Translations under genes and position numbers: made by a program
Assembly: GCA_900315075.1 (NCBI GenBank)
Contig: OMXV01000011.1
Location: 1 to 64,000 of the forward strand
Direction of reading: 5' to 3'
DNA: 64,000 nt
Origin: an uncultured Prevotellaceae bacterium
GTDB taxonomy: Bacteria; Bacteroidota; Bacteroidia; Bacteroidales; Bacteroidaceae
Notes under the pieces: generated by a model
The model's database searches: none
The model's input: only the letters and a program-made list of their open reading frames with translations
What the model was told of the DNA's origin: nothing
Shown here: piece after piece, positions 9,384-17,600 of the stretch
How the letters are laid out: the number at the start of each line of letters is the position of its first letter
Position numbering within the stretch: the first letter of the stretch is position 1

Positions 9384-9410
9384 GAAGTTTCGTAAGTCCT
9401 CAACTTCTAG
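9384..9410. repeat. Terminal fragment of the R2 repeat family
   Basis: GAAGTTTCGTAAGTCCTCAA and the following TTCTAG match the end of the repeat elements at 13972, 25832 and 28216 with one change. A second fragment (9746-9779) lies on the far side of the dead Crp gene, so repeat ends bracket the relic. Confidence 0.6.
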
Positions 9411-9534
9411 CCACACTCTTCCATTGGTAGTCATGGCAAGGAGAGTGATCTTGTGGTTGATGAGCCCGACTCATTTCTTCGCATGTTGATGCTATAGGAT
9501 GTGGTCTCGTCATAGTAGCATTCCAGTATGGCCC

Positions 9535-9668
9535 AGGGTTGGGGTATGGACTGTGGGGCAGGTGTTCCACGATGCTGGGACAACGGCAGGGCAACAGTTC
9601 GTAACAATCGCATGAAGTAGCACGATGCATATCCAACGATAGGAGCATATTAAGGATATGACGCTCTG
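9535..9668 (-). pseudogene. Decayed Crp/Fnr-type regulator (C-terminal fragment)
   Basis: The minus strand reads RHILN...SLDMHRATSCDCYELLPCRCPSIVEHLP, in pieces close to HLLN...YLDFHRATPRERYGLLLRRCPGIVEHLP of the intact regulator at 27446-28018. The DNA also aligns, for example GTTCCACGAT followed by CGGGACAACGGC-like sequence. The N-terminal cyclic-nucleotide-like domain is gone, the helix-turn-helix end has lost its pattern, and no start codon sits in a sensible place. It is a relic of a second copy of that regulator. The rest of 9309-9779 holds only repeat fragments. Confidence 0.7.
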
Positions 9669-9745
9669 TAGCAAGTATTTCTTTTCTGTGGAATGATGAA
9701 GCAGGTAAAGGAATAATGCCATCAGAGCACCATTGTATATGCCAG

Positions 9746-9779
9746 GTTTTGAGTTAGGTTTTAAGGTTATGAGGTGAGA
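9746..9779. repeat. R2-family repeat fragment
   Basis: AGGTTTTAAGGTTATGAGGT matches internal R2 sequence, which contains alternating 'ataacct' and 'aggtta' words, in inverted orientation. It abuts the stop codon of the STN receptor gene. Confidence 0.5.
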
Positions 9780-12341
9780 TTACAACCGGTTCTTTTCCGC
9801 ATTGCCGGCACCTGTTCCTTTGTATTTTGATGGTGTGACATTGAAGCGGTAGCGCAGGGAGAGTTGGACGCAGCGAGAGTCATGGTCTTCCATCTTGCGG
9901 AACATCATGCGGTTGCTGTATAATGTTATATGATTGATGCCGCCATTGAAGAGGTCGTTGCCAGATAACTTAACATTAAGATGATGTCGGAAGAAGTCTT
10001 TGCTGACGCTCAGCGATAGCATTGCATTGGTACAGTCAATCCAGACATTCTGTTGGTAGCCGTGGGTGTGCATCATGAAGTCTGCCTGGAAGAGCCAATC
10101 GTGGGGCAAGGCGACAAGATTGCCAAGTTGCAAAGACAACATGGTGTGATTGAAACTTTTCTGCTTACCTAAGAAATCTGTCTTGAACCACGTAGGCATC
10201 AATGAAATATTGTACTGTGGCGTCCAGATAACCCCTTCAGCCAATTTTATGTTCTTCTGTGCCCCAAGTGTGACGGTAAGCCAATCGGCATGATCGTAGT
10301 TTTTTAAGGTGACGAAGTTCACCTTTGTATCCTGTTCTAATATCTCTGCCGAATTGATGATGGGATCAACACAATGGGAAAAGTTCGTTGTTAGGAAGAG
10401 CCATTTCCACATCGCCATTAGATTGAAATTGTGATACTTGATAGGTTTCAGGTATGGATTGCCAGTCTGCCAGTTCAGGCGGTTCTCGTATTCGACATCG
10501 CTGCTCAGTTGCCAGTAGGCTGGTCGTACGGAGCGTTTGGAATAACTGGCGGAGAGTTGAACTTTCTTGATGCCCGTGGAAACTGCTATCGAGGGAAAGA
10601 GATTGTTGTATGTGCGACATTGCTCGTTACGACGTTGTCCGCCGACGAAATAGTCTGACTCCACATGTTCATAACGCAGGCCGGCCTGTAGTTGAAAGTG
10701 CCCCAACAGCTGGCGCAACTCCATGAAGGGGGCAATGGCCTGTTCATGCTGTTCGTTATCAGTATTACCAATATAACCTTCAGCATTTTCAAAACTACTG
10801 TTCCACCGTGTATCGGTGTATTCTTCGCCCACCTCAATCTGTCCTTTCCACAACGGATGAGTGACAAACAGTTTTTCTGCAAATAGCCTGCTGTGTGTCA
10901 GCGCGTATGTATTCACATTGCGGTCTTCATATTCATCACTCAATTCCTCATGTATGGTACGGTTAGTTTGCTTGCGGAAGGTGTAGTCGGCGTTGAAGTC
11001 GATGCTAAGCTGTCCAATTTTGCCAGTGTAGTAGAGATTCACTTGGTGCCGGGGGTTACCTTCGTCTCTGCTGAGACTATTATTATGCAGATGGTCATAC
11101 AGTTCACCATTTGCCAGTAGCTCATCGGTGTTGTCACTTAGGGTCTTTACATAGTCGTAAGTGCTCTGATAGAATCCACCAAATGAATTCTGGTCGTCCA
11201 ATTGGTAGTTAAATCCAATACGCCCTTCAAAATATGGATTGTAGATGTTATGTTTCTGCCTGTCAGTGATGTTCCACAGCGTATCAGCATAGACTGTCTG
11301 CTGAAATTCACCGTGCATCCATTTTTTGTTGTAGGCTCCAAAGAGGTTAGCAAACAATTCCAGTCCTTTTTTTCGGTAGGTCAGGTTGATGCGTTCATTG
11401 TTTACATACCCATGTCCTTTGCGGTTCCATGAAGTTAACTCTACCCCCAAACCTTCACCTGCAGCCCGTTTGGTATGGATGATGATGACGGTGTTGACCG
11501 TAGCGTCATAGCGGGCACCTGGATTCTGTATCACCTCTACGTTTTTGATATGATCCGACTGAATGTTTTTCAGTTCTTGTAAGTCGGTCAACTTTCTGTT
11601 GTTCAGATAAATCAGTGGTACACCCTTACCTAAGATTTCAAAGCCCTCTCCTCTCTTGGAAATCATCGGCACACGCGAGAGCACGTCCTCGGCTGAACCC
11701 AGTCTCTCCATCACAGTACCCTCTACATTCATGACAAGGGAGTTTCCCTTAAGTTGCACCTTGGGACGCTCCCCAGACACCACCACTCCTTTGATGGTAT
11801 ATGTTTCGGGCTGCATACGTATTGTTCCGATTTCAGTGGTTTTGGATTGCTTGTAAATGGTTTTATAGCCAACAAACGTAATGCGGGCAATGACAGGCTT
11901 TCTGTCGCAAGGAATAACAAAGAGGCCACTCTCGTTCGACACACCGCCGGCGAGCAGTGTGGAGTCCTGGGGAGAGAGGAGGGTGATGTTGGCGTATGCC
12001 ATAGGATGTCCTGCCTCGTCGATGACGTTACCTTTGTAGCGGGTATCTGTCTTCTGTACACATTCCACTATGATTTCATTCCCATCCACAACCATACGTA
12101 TGGGATAGAAGCCTATCATTTGCCGGATGGCATCAGGGACGGTTTTACGGTGAACGGAGGTGGTGATGCGGAAGTCTTCCAACTCGTTGTAGAGGAAGTT
12201 TATTTCGTAGTCTTTGGATTCGTCGTTCAATTGCCGCAAGGCATCGCTGAGTGAGACACTATGGTATTCGTGTGTGATACGCTGGGCATGCATCGTGGTA
12301 GTGACACACAGGAGCAGCAGGATGTATATAACTTTTCTCAT
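9780..12341 (-). CDS. STN-domain outer-membrane receptor, TonB-dependent type (853 aa)
   Basis: The signal peptide (MRKVIYILLLLCVTTTMHAQ) is followed by a secretin/TonB N-terminal (STN) domain at residues ~25-95 (SLSDALRQLNDESKDYEINF...DGNEIIVE), a carboxypeptidase-regulatory-like domain (~98-180), a plug-like region (~185-290, containing LRKLTDLQELKNIQ-like sequence) and a beta-barrel ending in QLSLRYRFNVTPS. STN domains of such receptors contact FecR-type anti-sigma factors in the periplasm and report ligand binding. That fits the genes directly upstream: anti-sigma (4-base gap) and ECF sigma. The three genes form one minus-strand signalling operon. The ligand is unknown; the receptor is not followed by a SusD-like gene. 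Confidence 0.85.
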   Translation of the reverse strand: MRKVIYILLLLCVTTTMHAQRITHEYHSVSLSDALRQLNDESKDYEINFLYNELEDFRITTSVHRKTVPDAIRQMIGFYPIRMVVDGNEIIVECVQKTDTRYKGNVIDEAGHPMAYANITLLSPQDSTLLAGGVSNESGLFVIPCDRKPVIARITFVGYKTIYKQSKTTEIGTIRMQPETYTIKGVVVSGERPKVQLKGNSLVMNVEGTVMERLGSAEDVLSRVPMISKRGEGFEILGKGVPLIYLNNRKLTDLQELKNIQSDHIKNVEVIQNPGARYDATVNTVIIIHTKRAAGEGLGVELTSWNRKGHGYVNNERINLTYRKKGLELFANLFGAYNKKWMHGEFQQTVYADTLWNITDRQKHNIYNPYFEGRIGFNYQLDDQNSFGGFYQSTYDYVKTLSDNTDELLANGELYDHLHNNSLSRDEGNPRHQVNLYYTGKIGQLSIDFNADYTFRKQTNRTIHEELSDEYEDRNVNTYALTHSRLFAEKLFVTHPLWKGQIEVGEEYTDTRWNSSFENAEGYIGNTDNEQHEQAIAPFMELRQLLGHFQLQAGLRYEHVESDYFVGGQRRNEQCRTYNNLFPSIAVSTGIKKVQLSASYSKRSVRPAYWQLSSDVEYENRLNWQTGNPYLKPIKYHNFNLMAMWKWLFLTTNFSHCVDPIINSAEILEQDTKVNFVTLKNYDHADWLTVTLGAQKNIKLAEGVIWTPQYNISLMPTWFKTDFLGKQKSFNHTMLSLQLGNLVALPHDWLFQADFMMHTHGYQQNVWIDCTNAMLSLSVSKDFFRHHLNVKLSGNDLFNGGINHITLYSNRMMFRKMEDHDSRCVQLSLRYRFNVTPSKYKGTGAGNAEKNRL

Positions 12342-12344
12342 GAC

Positions 12345-13049
12345 CTACTCAACAATGATTTTGTTGCCTTCGATTTTGATGGACACACGCTCAAAACGGT
12401 TTAGTTTTTCGATGGCATGTTCAATACCATCCTCACGTTTCCATACAAAATAGAAACGAAGTTGACGGGCGTTTTCTGTTCTAAATTCCACCTCTTTCTG
12501 GTAATACGACGCTATTTGTGGCAGTATTTCGTCAAGCCGTATATTATCGAAGACCATTGGTTGCGGGATTTCTGTTGTATCTGTTTCGATGGTGTCATTC
12601 GGCATTACTTGTTGAGTCGGTTGCAAATCCCTCTCAACAGAAGTCGGGGTTTGCAAATCCCCTCCAACAGAGGTTTCAATGTGCTCTCCAACTCTTTGAC
12701 GTACAATCTGGATAGCGGCAAAGGCAATGCCCGACACAAGCAGAATGCCTATAAAGACAGCAACCTTTTTCCTGAGTTGAGAAAAGATGCTCACGAGAGG
12801 TGCATGGTTCTTTGTTGCGGATGTGTCATTAGATGAATGTCGGGAGGCAAATTTTTCCCATTCACCATCGACATCTGGCCCTTCGCTCTTTTGTTGGTTT
12901 CTAAGGGCTCTCTTGGCGAAAGCCATCTGCTTTACCAGTTCACGCATCTGTGGGTGGGCGAGAATCTGCTGCAACTGCTCGTCGGTCACTTGTTCTGGAT
13001 GCTCTTGCAATTCCAAAAACCGCTCTATTAACTGTCTTTCTGTCATCAT
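12345..13049 (-). CDS. FecR-like anti-sigma factor with DUF4974-type C-terminus (234 aa)
   Basis: The cytoplasmic N-terminal part (residues 1-92) is helical and charged. A single membrane segment follows at about 95-116 (VAVFIGILLVSGIAFAAI). The periplasmic end contains a DUF4974-like domain (~170-234, NIRLDEILPQIASYYQKEVE). In Bacteroidetes such proteins hold an ECF sigma factor inactive and receive a signal from the STN domain of an outer-membrane receptor. The protein is shorter than usual FecR proteins and lacks an obvious central FecR domain. A repeated 21-base-like word in the linker encodes SVGGDLQTPTSVERDLQPT. It is sandwiched between the sigma gene (3 bases) and the receptor gene (3 bases), which supports the role strongly. 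Confidence 0.8.
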   Translation of the reverse strand: MMTERQLIERFLELQEHPEQVTDEQLQQILAHPQMRELVKQMAFAKRALRNQQKSEGPDVDGEWEKFASRHSSNDTSATKNHAPLVSIFSQLRKKVAVFIGILLVSGIAFAAIQIVRQRVGEHIETSVGGDLQTPTSVERDLQPTQQVMPNDTIETDTTEIPQPMVFDNIRLDEILPQIASYYQKEVEFRTENARQLRFYFVWKREDGIEHAIEKLNRFERVSIKIEGNKIIVE

Positions 13050-13052
13050 ATC

Positions 13053-13541
13053 CTATTGTTTTGGGGTAAAATAAACTCTGACTCGTTCTATAGATTCTCT
13101 CAGATGGGTGTGGACTGTCTGGCGACTGATGCCTAACTTATCGGCCACTTCCTGACAAGTCATTTCGTGTAGATAGCGCATGTGGAAAATCTGCTGACTT
13201 ATCGGAGAAAGGTGTGTCTCGACATATTCCATTAGTTCCTTCATACGCAGTTGTTCACCGTTTGTCATCGTAGGTTCAGTGGCTTCCTCGGACAATAGGC
13301 GCAGGAATTTTTCACGCACCAGTTTCCGTTCTATCACGTTTCGGCATTGGTTGCGTACTCCCGTCAGCAGATATGCCTCTGCTGTTTCTTGCCTGAGCTC
13401 AGTTCCACTGGCCACCAGACGTGAGAATACCTCGCTTACCACGTCCTTGCTCTCGTCCTCGTCGTAGAGGATGGAGACTGCCAAGCGGTACATCCGCAAA
13501 TAATATGTCTTGAATATTATCTCGATGTTGTCTTTTATCAT
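13053..13541 (-). CDS. ECF-type RNA polymerase sigma factor (162 aa)
   Basis: The length and layout fit sigma-70 family ECF factors. Region 2 lies in residues ~8-75 (YYLRMYRLAVSILYDEDESKDVVSEVFSRL) and region 4 in ~105-158 with the helix-turn-helix MTCQEVADKLGISRQTVHTH. It should direct polymerase to the promoter of its own operon and possibly others when released from the anti-sigma factor encoded 3 bases downstream. It is the first gene of the sigma / anti-sigma / receptor operon. No consensus TTTG/TAnnTTTG promoter is visible directly upstream, as would be expected if transcription is autoregulated by the ECF factor. Confidence 0.88.
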   Translation of the reverse strand: MIKDNIEIIFKTYYLRMYRLAVSILYDEDESKDVVSEVFSRLVASGTELRQETAEAYLLTGVRNQCRNVIERKLVREKFLRLLSEEATEPTMTNGEQLRMKELMEYVETHLSPISQQIFHMRYLHEMTCQEVADKLGISRQTVHTHLRESIERVRVYFTPKQ

Positions 13542-13817
13542 GATGAATATATGGCTAACGCCAGTCCTTTTTTAGGGAGTTTCAAAGTCTCGTTTATTTA
13601 TAATACAGTTCAGAGGGGCAAAGTGTAAAGTGAAAAACGATTTTTATTGGATTGGCAGCTCGAAGGATGCCTTGATAATATTTTCCGACAAGTGGGGGCT
13701 CTCCCATTAAAGCAAGATAGGTGGGGAGGGTTGTTCCATTCTGCAATGGTAAACAAACTTTCGGTAATATACAAATCTTTTTGTTAAAAGATACTTTGTT
13801 TACTGTTATTTCTTACT
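13542..13817. other. Upstream region of the sigma operon
   Basis: No gene was seen. The stretch presumably contains the sigma operon promoter near 13550-13620, but no site matches a consensus I know. It runs into the repeat cluster that fills 13818-14560. Confidence 0.4.
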
Positions 13818-13968
13818 GAGCCCACTTTAAAAAGTCGGAATTGGCAATCAACGTAGGGACATACCCTGTGTATGTCCGCTTTTTTTAGCTCTGTTTGCGA
13901 ACACAAATATATTTTTCGGACATACACAGGGTATGTCCCTACGACTAATCACTTTTTAAAGTGGACTC
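13818..13968. mobile_element. MITE-like element, full copy (family R1)
   Basis: The 151-bp element has 18-bp terminal inverted repeats: GAGCCCACTTTAAAAAGT on the left, and ACTTTTTAAAGTGGACTC on the right, which is complementary with one mismatch. A nested perfect 26-bp inverted repeat (13853-13878 against 13917-13942) contains GGGACATACCCTGTGTATGT. It is flanked on both sides by the direct repeat CTTACT (13812-13817 and 13969-13974), which looks like a 6-bp target-site duplication. It encodes no protein. Partial copies lie at 32332 and 41526. It is probably mobilised in trans by a transposase not present here. Confidence 0.75.
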
Positions 13969-13971
13969 CTT

Positions 13972-14118
13972 ACTCAACTTTCGCAAGCTCCAGTTTCGTT
14001 TGGTTTTGAGGTTTTGAGGTCGCTTCGCTTATAGGTTTTAAGGTGATATATGTATGGATAACGACATATTACCTAAAGACCTCATAACCTAGAAGTTGAG
14101 GACTTGCGAAACTTCAGT
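13972..14118. mobile_element. MITE-like element, family R2
   Basis: The ends are imperfect inverted repeats: ACTCAACTTTCGCAAG on the left, and CTTGCGAAACTTCAGT on the right. The interior contains ATATGTATGGATAACGACAT, the loop of a palindrome that is longer in the copies at 25832 and 28216. No coding capacity was seen. It lies three bases after the R1 element. Confidence 0.65.
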
Positions 14119-14131
14119 TATTTCTTATTTT

Positions 14132-14336
14132 ACTGAAGTTTCCCACTTTTTTATCACGAGACTTGTCGCAGACCCACTGACCAACGGGAGGTAATTAGAG
14201 AATTAAAGAATTTTATTTAAGTTTCGCAGTTTACGAATTCTCAAATTACTGCGTTCCTCGTGGGTCTTTGACAAATCTCTTAAATTCGTGATATAAAAAC
14301 TTTTGTGGGTAGTTTGTGACTGTGGGAAACTACAGT
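14132..14336. mobile_element. MITE-like element, family R3
   Basis: The ends are ACTGAAGTTTCCCAC and GTGGGAAACTACAGT, inverted repeats with one mismatch that resemble the R2 ends. Its right half recurs at 25732-25813 (CTCGTGGGTCTTTGACAAAT onwards). No coding capacity was seen. Confidence 0.65.
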
Positions 14337-14478
14337 TATTTTACTCTACAATAGTTCGGTAAAATATAGTTAAATTCATTAACACTCAAGAATCTTGCAT
14401 TCCAGAAGATTCATTGCCATGTATCGGTCAAATTCATCCAAACTATCCCTGACAGCAGTTCAGTAGTTACAGAAGTAT

Positions 14479-14552
14479 AGGAGTTCAGACATTTCCCTAA
14501 TCAACCACCATTGAATATGATGAGTTGAATTCGTGCTATTGTCTGAACTCCT
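14479..14552. repeat. Inverted repeat downstream of the giant surface-protein gene
   Basis: AGGAGTTCAGACA (14479-14491) pairs perfectly with TGTCTGAACTCCT (14540-14552) across a 48-base loop. It lies just past the stop of the 3200-aa gene and could act as a transcript 3' structure, although no T-run follows. Confidence 0.5.
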
Positions 14553-14604
14553 GTAACTCCTGGACTACAAGAAGTTGAGCAAATGTGAAACTTTTATCTT
14601 TACA

Positions 14605-17600
14605 TCATTTCATTTTCTTGAAGATTTTCGTCGTCCCATTGGCTTGGCGATGGATGTACACGCCAGATGCACTGGGTTTCTTCTCGCCCATCACCTGTCC
14701 CTGTATGTTATACCAACGGCCGTTGTCTTCGTCACCAGCCAGTGTGCGGATGCCGTTCACGTCGTCAAGGTCAATGACGTAGGGCTCCCAAGGCGTGCCG
14801 ATGATGGCATCGCTGTTGTAAGGCACCTCGGTGCATACGGTGACGATGGAACCGTTGACAGCGGCACGCACCTCCATAGGCTTGCCGTTGCCTTCACCGG
14901 CAATGAGCAGGTAGTAGAGTCCGCTGTCTTCAGAAGCGGTGGCAGCGCCACGGCATTCGTTGTCGACAAAGGCTCCCAGTTCTGCATCGGTGACCGCCTC
15001 GCCTTCCTTAACCAGTTTTACGACCATAGACATATTGTCGGGATAAGTCTCGGGGTCGACAGGGTCGAAGACAGACGGCTCGTTTGCCCGCTGGCTGTGT
15101 GCCGGGCTATGCAACGGAGCATTGGCCACCGAGACAGCCGGATAGGAGAACTGCTTGGTGTTGGGGTCAACACTGTGATAGAGGTATCCCTTTCCGCTTT
15201 CCAGAATGTGGAGGTTGCCTTCCCAACCGTAGGGGCCGTAGAAGGCGAAGCCCTGTTGCGACTTCACTTCATCGCCCTCTTGCGGGTTGGCACTGGCGAG
15301 TGCCACGTCGAGCGACATGGCGACAGCAGGCAGATAGCCAATCCAGTTCCACCCGTTCTTCAGCGTCACCTTCGCCTGGTTGGTTTTCGGTGCCTCTCCG
15401 GTGATGGGAAGCGGTGTGGGCAGTTCTCTGCTCTTCGGCAACTTCGACAGGTGCATCTTGTACATCGTGTTGGCATGTACGTCGGTGAGCGAGCCGTCCC
15501 AGTAGGTGCCGTTGCTGTAGTAGGTTCCCGTAGAGCGGTCCTTGATATAGACGTTCCATGACGTGAGGTCGCCGAATACTACGGAGGTCTTCGTGTCGAC
15601 AGGCTCCACGCCGAGCGAAATCCAGTTCCAGTTTGGCCTCAGCCTGAGTTCCTGCTCTATCAGGTTGCTCTTCGTGAAGACTACCGGATTGTTGAAGTTG
15701 CCGTAGATAGCGGAGTTGTCGAACTTGACGGAGGTGACCGGTGTGTCGGCCGACGGCAGTGTGAAGTTGACATTGGTATAGGTGATGCCCTTGGAAGCAT
15801 CCCAGATGCGGAAGGTGACGTCCTTGCCATTGTCGAGGTCGGTGATAACACCGTTGACATTCTGCTGTGCCGTGCCATAGACACTCATCGCCACGAAGGC
15901 CGCACTGCGCATTGGCTCGATGTTGGCCACGCCCCGGCACTCGCCGTCGATGAAGGCTGCCACGCAACTCTCGCTGTTGCCCATGAGCACACCGTTGACA
16001 TATACCTGTCCGACAATGCTCATGTTGTTTTCGTAAAGGTCGGGGTTCACCGTCCAGTTGGGTGCCTCGCCACGTACCCTCATCAAGATGCTGAGCGGCT
16101 CAAGGATTTCGTCGTTGCCCTGCAGGCCTACGTTCACGCTGTAGTTGCCTACGGCGACCAGCGGCTTCACGAGGAAGCGCAGTGTCTTAGTGGTCTGCGG
16201 TGCCAGGTCGCCGGTCGACTCTACTGGTGAACCGTCGATGGCATCGACGAGCGATAGCCATTCGGGCATATTATACAAGGTATAATACTCGGTATTGCCG
16301 CCCTTGTTGACGATGTCGACGTCGAAGTAGTACTCCTCGCCAAACTTCTTGATGACAGTGACACTGTCTTTTGCCCACTTCAGCGTGTTCTTCTGCATGT
16401 AGGCAGTCCAGCGGATGGGGTCTGACTGGTTGCCGTGCATGTCGAGCACCTTGTCAACCGTGATGTTGAGCAGGCATCCCTCCATGTCGCGCGGCGACAC
16501 ACCGGTGTTATCTTTCAGTCTGACGACCACCTTGCGCTCCGATGCCACAGGACTGGCCATTAGACGGGTCTCGAGGACAGCGTTCTGAAGTGGCGGGGCG
16601 ATGTCGGCGGCAGGAGAAGACTGCGGAGAAGCAGCGGCATACTGGATAGACTGCCGGGGCTGACCGGGAGCCATGTCGTCGGGGGTGAACACCTTCTTCT
16701 TCTCGCCATACACCACAGAGTCCTTCTCGAAGGGATAGTAGGCCGCGAGGCCGCGTGAGTAGACGTCGGCAGTGTCGAGCGTGGTGTACATGTTCAGCAG
16801 AAGCCGGTTCTCAAGGATGGTGGCTTTCCACACGCGCACCTCGTCGATGATGCCCGCGGAGTTCTTTCCCAGTGTCATAGAGGAGCCCGTGAGCGGGGGC
16901 ACGTCGCCCTCGCTGATGACCGCCGTGCGTTTACCGTCGCAGTAGAAGATGGCCGACTGACCGCGCACCACGTTCAGTGCCAGGTGGTGCCAGTCGCCGT
17001 ATGCCGCCGCTTCGGCCGAGGCCACCGTCTGTGACTTCGTGCCGTAGTCGAGCACGATGTTCTTCTGGGCGTCGTAGTGCAGGCTCAGGTGGCCTGATGT
17101 GCCAGCGCCGGCCTCGAAGATGCCTTCATCGGCTGTGCTGCCGGCAACGGCAGCGGCCTTGTGCCACAACTCTATGGCGTAACTCTCCTCGCGGTAGGTG
17201 TTGATGCGGGCGATGTTGGCTACTATGCCTGAGGCATCGGTAATGTGATTCAGGCCGAAGGCGAAGTTCAGATTGTTGATTTCCCACTGTCCGTCTACCA
17301 TGAAGTCGTGGGTATGGCGGGCATCGGCTGCCACATTGCCATGTCCCTCATTCATGGGCCAATAGTTCATCAGACCGTACACATAGCCGTCCTTGGCCTG
17401 ATACTTGGTGGCGGCCACGTCGTTCAGGTCGCGCCAGATGCCATAGAGGCACAAGTCGTGAATGGCTCCCTTCATATTGCCAAGGTAGAAGTTGTTGTCG
17501 TCGGAATAGACGATGGTGGAGAGCGTCACGGAGTCGACCTCCTGGCTGTCGAAGAGTTGGATGGTCTGCTTGCCATGCTGTGCCAAGGCCGACAGTTGCA

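Noticed and set aside
9400-9722. Three short open frames in the gap after the AAA ATPase gene
   Set aside because: Their apparent sequence conservation comes from the decayed Crp gene read in different frames; none is intact.
13542-13817. Search for an ECF-type autoregulated promoter
   Set aside because: No pair of boxes could be supported without other members of the regulon for comparison.
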